Shown here: in pieces, positions 1-5,267 of the stretch
Layout: every line of letters begins with the position of its first letter
How positions within the stretch are numbered: the first letter of the stretch is position 1
DNA from: CAZLQG01 sp964561655
GTDB taxonomy: Bacteria > Patescibacteriota > Doudnabacteria > UBA920
Assembly: GCA_964561655.1 (NCBI GenBank)
Contig: CAZLQG010000020.1
Location: 1 to 18,533, forward strand
Direction of reading: 5' to 3'
Length of the DNA: 18,533 nucleotides
The notes under the pieces: model-generated
Seen by the model: only the letters and a program-made list of their open reading frames with translations
Told to the model about the DNA's origin: nothing
Databases searched by the model: none
Made by a program: the position numbers and the translations under genes

Positions 1-1
1 A

Positions 2-109
2 GCTTTTAACCCGAACCGGCAGCTTGCCGAGATTGCCAGAAAAAACAGGTGGGAGATTGTGGTGGAGAGGAAAGACGTGAGTTATAAAATTTTAAATTTT
101 AAATTTTAA
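2..109 (+). CDS. C-terminal fragment of a HAD-family (SerB-like) phosphatase
   Basis: Reading frame 2 is open from the window edge to a TAA at 107-109, giving the last 35 residues of a protein whose start lies outside. It begins AFNPNRQLAEIARKNRWEI. An N-P-(D/N)-x-x-L-x-x-(I/A)-A-x-x-x-x-W-x-I pattern is the usual C-terminal end of HAD subfamily IB phosphatases of the phosphoserine-phosphatase kind, where it follows the last catalytic aspartate. The catalytic motifs themselves are outside the window, so the family call rests on this tail only and the substrate cannot be given. The last few residues (KILNFKF) are encoded by the AT-rich word repeat that forms the spacer to the next gene, so the stop codon may have moved as that repeat changed. 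The tail could instead belong to an unrelated protein. Confidence 0.5.
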   Translation, partial: AFNPNRQLAEIARKNRWEIVVERKDVSYKILNFKF

Positions 110-146
110 ATTTTTAAATAAGGTCCAGTTATGTAAAATTAAAGTA

Positions 147-1766
147 ATGAATGATTTTTCAGAAATCAAAATAAAAGGTGAAATTAAAACAGATGAAGAA
201 ATCTTAAAGCGTTATTCGCGCGATGCGAGCATTTTTGAAATTCGTCCCAAAGCCGTGGTGTTTCCCAAAGACGCGGAGGATGTTAAAGAATTGGTCCGTT
301 GGGTATCGCGCCAGAAAGAAATTGACGCCCTGCTTTCTTTGACGGCGCGCGGCAGCGGCACGGACATGACCGGCGGGGCAATTGGGGAATCAATTGTTGT
401 TGATTTTAAACAAAATCTCAATCGGCTGGTTGAGCTTGGCAAAGATTATGCCGTTGCGGAGCCGGGGATGCTTTTTGCGGATTTTGAAAAAGCAACACTG
501 GAGAAACATCTATTATTGCCTTCATACACGGAGAGCAGGAATTCGGATACCTTAGGCGGTATGGTTGGCAATAATAGCGGCGGAGAGAAAAGTTTAAAGT
601 ACGGACAAACCATCAAATACATTGACGAAGTAAGCACGGTGCTCGCGGATGGCAACGAGTATGTCTTTAGAGAATTAGACGATTCGGAACTCGAGAATAA
701 GATGCGGCTTACAAATTTTGAAGGGCAAATTTACAGGCAAATGTACCAGCTTATAAAAAATAACTATCAATTAATCAAAAAATTCAAGCCCAGCGTTTCC
801 AAAAATTCTTCGGGCTATCCTTTGTGGAAAGTCTGGGACAAACACAAATTCAATTTATCCAAGCTGTTTGCCGGCAGCCAGGGCACTTTGGGGCTGATTA
901 CCAAAATCAAATTTAGGCTTATAAGTCCATTGTCCTACAGCCAATGCGCGGTATTTTATGTTAAGAATTTAAAGCAGCTTGCAGGGCTTACGCAGGAGGC
1001 CTTAAAATACAAACCGGAAATTTTGGAAGTTTTTGACGAGAGCACTTTTAAGACGGCCGTGCATTTTTTGCCGGAAACAGCTAAAAAATTCGGGAGCGGT
1101 TTTTTAAGCTTTTTGCCGGAAACTTTTCGGGTTTTAACCGGCAGGGCGCCCAAATTTGTTGTGGTGGCGGAAGTTTGCGGGGCTACGGCCGAAGAAGCGC
1201 AAATTGCCGCCCGCGATTTGGAAGAATCAGTCCGGTGCAGGTGTTTTATAAAAGGTTTTTTGCCGAGAGGGCAGGCAGGCGGCTCAAAATATAAATTTTT
1301 AAGGGCGGAAAGCTTTAATTTATTTAAAATTTGTAGTAAAGGCAAGACCGCAGCGGCTATTATAGATGACATAATTGTCCGGCCGGCCCAGCTTGGTGAA
1401 TTTTTACCAAAACTGGAAAGACTGCTGAAAAAATACAAACTTACTTACAGTTTCAGCGGGCATCTTGGCGATGCCAATTTCCATATTATTTTCTTAATAA
1501 ATTTAAGCGATTATGGCCAGAAAAGACAGCTTAGGAAACTGGCAGAAGAAATTTACGATTTGGTTTTAAAGTTCAGAGGCGGGATTTCCGCGGAGCACGG
1601 CGACGGGCTGGTGCGGGCGCCATTTTTGGAAAAAGCCTGGGGCAAGGAAATGCTTAATCTTTTTACTCAAACCAAAAATATTTTTGACTCTCAGGACATT
1701 TTCAACCCTAAAAAAAAGCAGGCCGTAGCAAGCTGGGACTTATTATTTTCTCTGATGAAAAAATAA
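147..1766 (+). CDS. FAD-binding 2-hydroxyacid dehydrogenase (GlcD / D-lactate dehydrogenase family)
   Basis: A 539-residue protein of the vanillyl-alcohol-oxidase/PCMH flavoprotein superfamily, predicted to oxidise a 2-hydroxyacid such as D-lactate or glycolate to the 2-oxoacid using FAD. The FAD-binding half shows the pyrophosphate-binding loop TARGSGTDMTGG (residues 66-77) and the conserved TLGGMVGNNSGGEKSLKYG stretch (135-153). The C-terminal FAD-oxidase domain shows GHLGDANFH (438-446), equivalent to the family HxGDGNxH metal/substrate motif, and EHGDG (483-487). The length is normal for GlcD alone. No C-terminal iron-sulfur domain is fused, so an electron-accepting partner would be a separate protein not seen here. 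No signal peptide or membrane segment is visible. Around residues 248-256 a Pro/Gly-rich stretch (FLPRGQAGG) looks like a short insertion. Lactate and glycolate cannot be told apart from sequence alone. The ATG at 147 lacks a clear Shine-Dalgarno. Confidence 0.85.
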   Translation: MNDFSEIKIKGEIKTDEEILKRYSRDASIFEIRPKAVVFPKDAEDVKELVRWVSRQKEIDALLSLTARGSGTDMTGGAIGESIVVDFKQNLNRLVELGKDYAVAEPGMLFADFEKATLEKHLLLPSYTESRNSDTLGGMVGNNSGGEKSLKYGQTIKYIDEVSTVLADGNEYVFRELDDSELENKMRLTNFEGQIYRQMYQLIKNNYQLIKKFKPSVSKNSSGYPLWKVWDKHKFNLSKLFAGSQGTLGLITKIKFRLISPLSYSQCAVFYVKNLKQLAGLTQEALKYKPEILEVFDESTFKTAVHFLPETAKKFGSGFLSFLPETFRVLTGRAPKFVVVAEVCGATAEEAQIAARDLEESVRCRCFIKGFLPRGQAGGSKYKFLRAESFNLFKICSKGKTAAAIIDDIIVRPAQLGEFLPKLERLLKKYKLTYSFSGHLGDANFHIIFLINLSDYGQKRQLRKLAEEIYDLVLKFRGGISAEHGDGLVRAPFLEKAWGKEMLNLFTQTKNIFDSQDIFNPKKKQAVASWDLLFSLMKK

Positions 1767-1814
1767 TTTGAGCCGGTTTTTAACTTTCAGTAGATAACCT
1801 ATTATTATTTGCCG

Positions 1815-1842
1815 TTGCATTTTTTACTGAAAGGTATAGAAT
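1815..1842 (+). promoter_or_regulatory. Promoter for a leaderless transcript of the GGCT-like gene
   Basis: A -35-like TTGCAT (1815-1820) and a -10-like TAGAAT (1837-1842) are 16 bases apart. The -10 ends 6 bases before the ATG at 1849, so the expected transcription start coincides with the start codon. No ribosome binding site precedes the ATG, which is consistent with a leaderless mRNA. TATAGA at 1835-1840 is an alternative -10. Confidence 0.5.
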
Positions 1843-1848
1843 TAAAGT

Positions 1849-2277
1849 ATGCATTACTTTGCTTACGGTTCCAACATGGATATTAACCACATGCGCAGGC
1901 TTTGTGGCTGGCATTGCCATATTTTAAGCCACGGCGTATTAAAGCGGCACGAATTGATTTTGGACACCAAGGGGTACCCCAACATCTCCCCGAAACATGA
2001 TATGGATGTTTACGGAATATTATACGAAGTGGACGAGAAGGCGCTGGAAGCCTTGGATGGTTTTGAAGGCTATCCGGAAGTTTATGACAGAAAGATGGTG
2101 GAGGTGCTTGACGGACTTGGCCACAAAACCAAAGCCTGGATTTATTTTAAACATGAAGGCTATAACAGCGAGAACAAATTCCATCCAGGTTTTTGGGAAA
2201 AGGTAATTGCGGCCGCATATGACCAGAGACTGCCTAAGAAGTGGATAGCGTATTTAGAGAGTTTTTTGAATAAATAG
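1849..2277 (+). CDS. Gamma-glutamylcyclotransferase-like (AIG2/GGCT fold) protein
   Basis: A 142-residue cytoplasmic protein of the GGCT-like fold. These enzymes cyclise a gamma-glutamyl amine to 5-oxoproline, or act on other gamma-glutamyl amides. The substrate-binding loop YGSN lies at residues 6-9 (FAYGSNM), directly after the first strand as in the family. Glu73 in LDGFEGYP (69-76) is the probable general acid/base, followed by the typical Tyr-Asp-Arg (YDRK, 79-82). The C-terminal part with a Tyr/Trp-containing strand (KAWIYF) also fits the family. Which gamma-glutamyl compound is used cannot be read from the sequence; bacterial members include antibiotic-tailoring and peptidoglycan-related forms. 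The gene stands alone, with its own promoter and terminator. Confidence 0.85.
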   Translation: MHYFAYGSNMDINHMRRLCGWHCHILSHGVLKRHELILDTKGYPNISPKHDMDVYGILYEVDEKALEALDGFEGYPEVYDRKMVEVLDGLGHKTKAWIYFKHEGYNSENKFHPGFWEKVIAAAYDQRLPKKWIAYLESFLNK

Positions 2278-2295
2278 TATATAATTAACCATTTG

Positions 2296-2318
2296 CACGG
2301 GTGGGGTCCGTGTTTTTT
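2296..2318 (+). terminator. Rho-independent terminator after the GGCT-like gene
   Basis: The stem CACGG(G)/(T)CCGTG closes a short G-rich loop (2296-2312) and is followed at once by six T residues (2313-2318). It lies 18 bases after the stop codon at 2277 and separates this gene from the AbrB-led operon. Confidence 0.8.
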
Positions 2319-2322
2319 GTTA

Positions 2323-2359
2323 TAGGTCTATCATAAAAATTTCTTTTGCAATAGGCCTA
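2323..2359. promoter_or_regulatory. Paired TAGGYCTA palindromes, candidate operator
   Basis: Two related 8-base near-palindromes, TAGGTCTA (2323-2330) and TAGGCCTA (2352-2359), lie 29 bases apart. The second is a perfect palindrome between the -35 and -10 boxes of the promoter of the AbrB-type gene. The position suggests binding by a dimeric regulator, possibly the AbrB-like product itself. This is inferred from position only. Confidence 0.35.
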
Positions 2360-2375
2360 ATAAATTTAGTATAAT
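2346..2375 (+). promoter_or_regulatory. Strong promoter of the abrB-like operon, leaderless
   Basis: TTGCAA (2346-2351) and a perfect TATAAT (2370-2375) are 18 bases apart. The first in-frame ATG (2383) starts 8 bases after the -10, so the mRNA probably begins at or one base before the start codon. No Shine-Dalgarno sequence is present. Confidence 0.7.
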
Positions 2376-2382
2376 GTAATAG

Positions 2383-2616
2383 ATGAAAGCTTGGGTTATG
2401 TTAAGAAAAATTTTTAAAACCGGACATTCTTCCGCCGTTACGCTTTCCAAAAAAATTATGGATGAGCTTGAGTTGAAGGTGGGCGATATGGTCTTGGTGG
2501 AGATGAGCGGGGACAAGCGGAAAATCATCATTAGCAAAGCTAAAAAAGACGCCCAGTTGAGTTTTGGCTTTAAAATTAAGCATAAGCTGGGAGAAACCAG
2601 GCCGGGTAAAAATTAG
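2383..2616 (+). CDS. AbrB/MazE-type swapped-hairpin DNA-binding protein
   Basis: A 77-residue protein with one AbrB/SpoVT/MazE swapped-hairpin domain (about residues 6-52). The stretch IFKTGHSSAVTLSKKIMDEL followed by KVGDMVLVEM is the typical pattern of a small residue and Ser-Ala-Val-Thr-Leu strand, a short helix and a (K/P)-x-G-D-x-V-x-V strand. Such proteins form intertwined dimers that bind DNA as transcription regulators or as antitoxins. No toxin gene lies next to it; the downstream neighbour is carbonic-anhydrase-like and begins 3 bases after this stop. A regulator of its own operon is therefore more likely than an antitoxin. The basic tail (residues 53-77) is not conserved-looking. 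An internal ATG at 2398 would remove five residues, but the promoter places the transcript start at 2383. Confidence 0.8.
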   Translation: MKAWVMLRKIFKTGHSSAVTLSKKIMDELELKVGDMVLVEMSGDKRKIIISKAKKDAQLSFGFKIKHKLGETRPGKN

Positions 2617-2619
2617 TTT

Positions 2620-3102
2620 ATGAATAGTTCCGAAATTTCATACATTGCGGATGTTGGATTTAAAAGCGCGCAGCATGCCCAGCTGCTGTTTGTTGCCTGT
2701 AGTGATTTTCGTTTTCGGCAAGCTTTTTTTGATTTCCAAAAAAATTTTTTGCAGAATCGGGGCATAGACCAAATAATTGTTCCCGGAGGAGTTTTATGTT
2801 TTTTCGGCGGGCGCTATGGGTATCCGGATTCCGCCAGGGTCGCTGAATTCTGGGCAAGATTTTTAGGGGAGCATCATCACATAGAAGAAGTGATTTTATT
2901 GGGACACGAAGATTGCGCGGCTTATGCCAATGCCCCCAAGCTAAAGAGCCTAAGCGGCGAGCAATTAAAAGAAGAGCAACTGGAAGATTTATTGGCCGCT
3001 AAACAGGTGATAGAAGATTCTCTTCCCAATGTTAAGGTAAAAACATTTTTGGCAAGTTTAGACTCCGCATTGGACAAAATAGTTTTTTCTGAGATTTCGT
3101 AA
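2620..3102 (+). CDS. Small beta-carbonic-anhydrase-like zinc protein
   Basis: A 160-residue protein with the paired metal motifs of beta-class carbonic anhydrases: C-S-D-F-R (Cys27, Asp29, Arg31) and H-E-D-C (His96, Cys99). In the family these three Cys/His residues hold zinc, and the Asp-Arg pair gates the fourth ligand. The spacing between motifs (68 residues) is a little longer than in classical enzymes, and the region between them contains PGGVLCFFGGRYGYPDSARV, which differs from the usual Gly/Ala-rich (R)NAGN segment. The protein is shorter than typical beta-carbonic anhydrases (about 200 residues). CO2 hydration is possible, but a divergent paralogue with another role is equally likely. 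It lies 3 bases after the AbrB-like gene and 10 bases before acylphosphatase, so it is probably co-transcribed with both. Confidence 0.65.
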   Translation: MNSSEISYIADVGFKSAQHAQLLFVACSDFRFRQAFFDFQKNFLQNRGIDQIIVPGGVLCFFGGRYGYPDSARVAEFWARFLGEHHHIEEVILLGHEDCAAYANAPKLKSLSGEQLKEEQLEDLLAAKQVIEDSLPNVKVKTFLASLDSALDKIVFSEIS

Positions 3103-3112
3103 AATAAATTTT

Positions 3113-3382
3113 ATGCTGAAACACCTAAACCTCAAAATTGTTGGGGCGGTGCAGGATGTGGGGTTCCGCTGGAGCGCAAAAAAGAAAGCGGATGTTTTGG
3201 GTTTGGCGGGCTTCATTTCCAACAGGCCTGACGGCGGTGTGTTTATAGAAGTTGAAGGGGAAGAAGAAAAGCTGGATGAATTTGTAAACTGGTGCAGGCA
3301 GGGGCCGGGTTTTGCCGAAGTAAAATCAGTTGATATTGAAGAGTCGGAAGTCAAAAATTATAACACTTTTTCCATTGTATGA
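3113..3382 (+). CDS. acyP: Acylphosphatase
   Basis: An 89-residue enzyme of the acylphosphatase family, which hydrolyses the carboxyl-phosphate bond of acyl phosphates such as acetyl phosphate or carbamoyl phosphate. The phosphate-binding loop GAVQDVGFR (residues 11-19) with catalytic Arg19 and the GFISNRPDGGVFIEVEG stretch (33-49) with catalytic Asn37 are intact, and the length is canonical. It follows the carbonic-anhydrase-like gene by 10 bases. Its stop codon TGA overlaps the ATG of the next gene (ATGA, 3379-3382), which indicates translational coupling. The substrate in the cell is not known. Confidence 0.93.
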   Translation: MLKHLNLKIVGAVQDVGFRWSAKKKADVLGLAGFISNRPDGGVFIEVEGEEEKLDEFVNWCRQGPGFAEVKSVDIEESEVKNYNTFSIV

Positions 3383-3768
3383 AATTAAGCGTTAAAACCA
3401 GCCGCAAGAAACAGATTGTTGATATCACTGAAACCATCAACAGGCAGTTATTGCAAGCGGGAATTGATGGCGGTTTGTGCCATGTGTTTGTAAAGCACAC
3501 TACCTGTGCTGTTACGACTGCCGATTTAGACCCCGGAACTGACCTTGATATGCTGGACGCGTTTGAGGAAATAATCCCTAAATTAAATTACCGCCATCCG
3601 CATAATCCAGCGCACGTAGGTGACCATATTATGTCCAGCATTATTGGGCCGGGCGTTTTAGTTCCCATCGGAGATGGAAAATTAGACTTAGGAACCTGGC
3701 AAAGGATGGTTTTGGTGGAGTTGGACGGCCCGAGGGAAAGGGAAATAATATTGACCATGATTAAGTAA
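3379..3768 (+). CDS. yjbQ: YjbQ / UPF0047 family protein
   Basis: A 129-residue protein covering the full YjbQ (UPF0047, TIGR00149) domain. Hallmarks are KHTTCAVTTADLDPG (residues 39-53), HNPAHVGDHIMSSIIGPG (75-92) and GTWQRMVLVELDGPRERE (105-122), with the conserved His and Asp residues that line the metal/phosphate site. Members have been annotated as secondary thiamine-phosphate synthases because some can replace ThiE when overexpressed, but their normal role is unsettled. No other thiamine gene is present here, so that function should not be assumed. It overlaps acyP by four bases and is probably the last gene of the AbrB-led operon. Confidence 0.93.
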   Translation: MKLSVKTSRKKQIVDITETINRQLLQAGIDGGLCHVFVKHTTCAVTTADLDPGTDLDMLDAFEEIIPKLNYRHPHNPAHVGDHIMSSIIGPGVLVPIGDGKLDLGTWQRMVLVELDGPREREIILTMIK

Positions 3769-3808
3769 GATTAAATATAATTGATCATGATTTATATTCT
3801 TGGTCAAT
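3750..3808. promoter_or_regulatory. Promoter-like site with three ATTGAYCA boxes before cutA
   Basis: TTGACC (3751-3756) and TATAAT (3776-3781) are 19 bases apart, slightly wide for a standard promoter. Around them lie ATTGACCA (3750-3757), ATTGATCA (3780-3787) and, inverted, TGGTCAAT (3801-3808). The first and third form a perfect 8-base inverted repeat. The -35 box falls inside the end of the preceding gene. It is a possible regulated promoter for cutA. Confidence 0.35.
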
Positions 3809-3829
3809 CTTGGGCAATTTTGATTAATT

Positions 3830-4159
3830 ATGGACAATGAGATTATTTGGGTGGCGGTGAATACCAACTCAGCAAAAGAAGCGGAAAAAATCGGCAGAGC
3901 GGTTTTAAAAAAGCGGCTTTGCGCTTGCTTTGGGATTATTCCCCGCATCAAAAGCATTTACTATTGGCCGCCAAAGAGCAATCGTCTGGAGCAATCCAAA
4001 GGCCCGCTTTTAATTTTGGAAACTTTGTCGAACCACTATCAAAACATTGTCAAACTAGTTAAGTTCCTGCATAGTGACAAACTGCCATTTATTGGTAAAA
4101 TAGGTATAGAAGTCGAAAAAGAATTTTATAATTGGGTTAAAGAAGAGACTAATCATTAA
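3830..4159 (+). CDS. cutA: CutA1 family protein
   Basis: A 109-residue protein matching CutA1 along its whole length: an N-terminal strand with a small-residue turn (VAVNTNSAKEAEKIGRAVL), then RLCACFGIIPRIKSIYYWP (about residues 29-47), an acidic strand (LLILETL), the FLHSDKLPFIGKIGIE segment (79-94) and a C-terminal Tyr-x-x-W. In the family the ACxN/FxIP and the LHxYExPxI segments form the trimer core. CutA1 was linked to divalent cation tolerance, but its molecular role remains unclear. Cys at residues 32 and 34 fits the usual Cys of the family. It has its own promoter-like region and is followed 9 bases later by an unknown gene. Confidence 0.88.
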   Translation: MDNEIIWVAVNTNSAKEAEKIGRAVLKKRLCACFGIIPRIKSIYYWPPKSNRLEQSKGPLLILETLSNHYQNIVKLVKFLHSDKLPFIGKIGIEVEKEFYNWVKEETNH

Positions 4160-4168
4160 AATAAATGT

Positions 4169-4465
4169 ATGAATTTTTTAAGAAGAATGTTTGGAGGGGG
4201 GGAGAAGCCAAGTGAGCCAGAATTATATCAAGAAGGAGAAGTTGTATTTGACCCAAGCAAATTGGATATGGGAGAATTATTAGAAAAGTACAAAGAAATT
4301 TCAGGAAGCAGGACAAGCCTGAATCGTTCATCTGATCCATTTGATGAGCAGATTAGGCAAGAAGTTGTAAAAAGGCTGAAGTTTTTAGATTCCGAAGCAA
4401 GGAAGAAAATATACGCAGAGTCTGGACTGGAGCCGGATTCTATGGAAAAATTTCTTAATTCATAG
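4169..4465 (+). CDS. Uncharacterised 98-residue protein
   Basis: I do not recognise this family. The product is hydrophilic, without signal peptide or membrane span. It starts with a short basic-hydrophobic turn and Gly run (NFLRRMFGGGEKP), then an acidic middle (residues 17-45, with DPSKLDMGELLEKYKEI), then a Ser/Arg linker and a predicted helical C-terminal half (DEQIRQEVVKRLKFLDSEARKKIYAESG). The coding pattern is good and the gene fits tightly between cutA (9-base gap) and the PEBP-like gene (17-base gap). The DNA from about 4170 to 4620 is visibly richer in A+T than the genes to its right, which may reflect weak constraint or a different origin. Confidence 0.65.
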   Translation: MNFLRRMFGGGEKPSEPELYQEGEVVFDPSKLDMGELLEKYKEISGSRTSLNRSSDPFDEQIRQEVVKRLKFLDSEARKKIYAESGLEPDSMEKFLNS

Positions 4466-4482
4466 AATATTTAGGCAGCAAG

Positions 4483-5061
4483 ATGAAAAAATTTTTAGTT
4501 TTATTTGTATTAATAGTTATAGTGGGGATTGGTTATTATTATTTTCTGAATAATGAATCTAATCAATCAGTTGATAATCAGCCATCAAACAACAATATTA
4601 TTAACCAAACCAAGCCTATGAAAATTACAAGTTCAGCTTTTGAGCACAACCAAAATATTCCTGCCAAATATACCTGCGACGGTGAAGGAGTTAATCCTCC
4701 TTTGGAATTTGGCAATGTGCCCGAAAACGCATCGTCTCTTGTTTTAATTATGGACGACCCGGATGCGCCAATGGGCACCTGGGTGCATTGGACGATTTGG
4801 AATATTGATCCGTCCATATATCAAATAGAAGAAAACAGCGTACCTGTAAAAGTTATACAGGGGAAAACTAGCAGCGGACAGAACAAATATGGCGGGCCGT
4901 GCCCGCCAAGCGGCAGACACCGGTATTTTTTTAAGCTTTACGCTTTGGATGTCCCCAAATTAGAATTACCATCGTACTCGGACAAGGCCGCGCTGGAAGC
5001 GGCCATGGGAGGCCGCATAATAGATAAGGCGGAATTGATGGGTTTATATAATAGGCAATAA
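4483..5061 (+). CDS. Membrane-anchored PEBP/YbhB-family protein
   Basis: A 192-residue protein with a phosphatidylethanolamine-binding-protein (YbhB/YbcL) domain placed outside the membrane. Residues 3-21 form a single hydrophobic signal-anchor after MKK. A Ser/Asn/Gln-rich linker follows to about residue 45. The PEBP domain shows DDPDAPMGTWVHW (91-103) and GPCPPSGRHRYFFKLYALD (138-156), which carry the anion/phosphate-binding Asp, His and Pro residues of the family. Bacterial members bind small ligands and have been proposed as kinase or protease modulators; no substrate is established. The C-terminal end (KAELMGLYNR) is typical, so the domain is complete. The extracytoplasmic location and the downstream HtrA-type protease may suggest envelope work, but co-transcription is not shown because a 116-base repeat-like spacer separates them. 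Confidence 0.88.
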   Translation: MKKFLVLFVLIVIVGIGYYYFLNNESNQSVDNQPSNNNIINQTKPMKITSSAFEHNQNIPAKYTCDGEGVNPPLEFGNVPENASSLVLIMDDPDAPMGTWVHWTIWNIDPSIYQIEENSVPVKVIQGKTSSGQNKYGGPCPPSGRHRYFFKLYALDVPKLELPSYSDKAALEAAMGGRIIDKAELMGLYNRQ

Positions 5062-5177
5062 ATATCAATTGGATCTGCGGATGCATGTTGATCAACGGAT
5101 TGCCACAGATTCTCTTTATGAATTAATCCGTAGGTATCAGTATATCCGTATAGGTCCGTATATTGGGATAATAGGTT
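5062..5177. repeat. Spacer made of degenerate ATCCGTA / GGATCTGCGGAT words
   Basis: This 116-base non-coding stretch is built from variants of one short word. ATCCGTA-like copies occur at 5126-5132, 5144-5150 and (TCCGTA) 5155-5160, and reverse-complement-like CGGAT words occur earlier in the spacer (TGCGGATG, AACGGATTG). No hairpin with a T tract and no good promoter was found. A weak GATAAT (5167-5172) precedes the small frame at 5178. Confidence 0.5.
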
Positions 5178-5261
5178 ATGCCTTACAAAAAGAAAAAAGT
5201 TGCACAAAAAAAGCACCGCAAAAGAAAAGGCAAAAAGATTGTGTCGGTAAGATGGAGGTAG
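5178..5261 (+). CDS. Tiny Lys/Arg-rich peptide (27 residues)
   Basis: This is a short reading frame from ATG 5178 to TAG 5261, read as MPYKKKKVAQKKHRKRKGKK followed by IVSVRWR. Seventeen of the 27 residues are Lys, Arg or His. It overlaps no other convincing gene in another frame. Its last two sense codons (TGG AGG) form the GGAGG ribosome binding site of the downstream protease gene, so its translation could be coupled to that gene. Very short basic peptides of this kind can be ribosomal or RNA-binding proteins, but I cannot assign it to a known family. The A-rich DNA makes a chance frame possible. A longer alternative frame starting at 5069 in another phase has no protein-like features. Confidence 0.4.
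   Translation: MPYKKKKVAQKKHRKRKGKKIVSVRWR
5254..5258 (+). promoter_or_regulatory. Shine-Dalgarno GGAGG that favours the TTG start of the HtrA-like gene
   Basis: GGAGG ends 9 bases before TTG 5268 and 15 bases before ATG 5274. The closer spacing favours initiation at TTG, although ATG 5274 cannot be excluded (two residues shorter). Confidence 0.55.
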
Positions 5262-5267
5262 TTAATT

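Noticed and set aside
956..1438. A 160-codon frame on the - strand inside the FAD dehydrogenase gene.
   Set aside because: It lies wholly opposite a well-supported gene and its product shows no family features. The same holds for the - strand frames at 6892-7329, 9298-9828 and 16265-16681.
2383..3102. A toxin-antitoxin pair, because an AbrB/MazE-type gene is followed closely by another gene.
   Set aside because: The second gene carries carbonic-anhydrase metal motifs and has no PIN, MazF or similar toxin features.
3380..3382. Possible use of TGA as a sense codon, as in some CPR lineages.
   Set aside because: TGA ends the acylphosphatase at the expected position, and none of the long frames contains an internal TGA although glycine is common.
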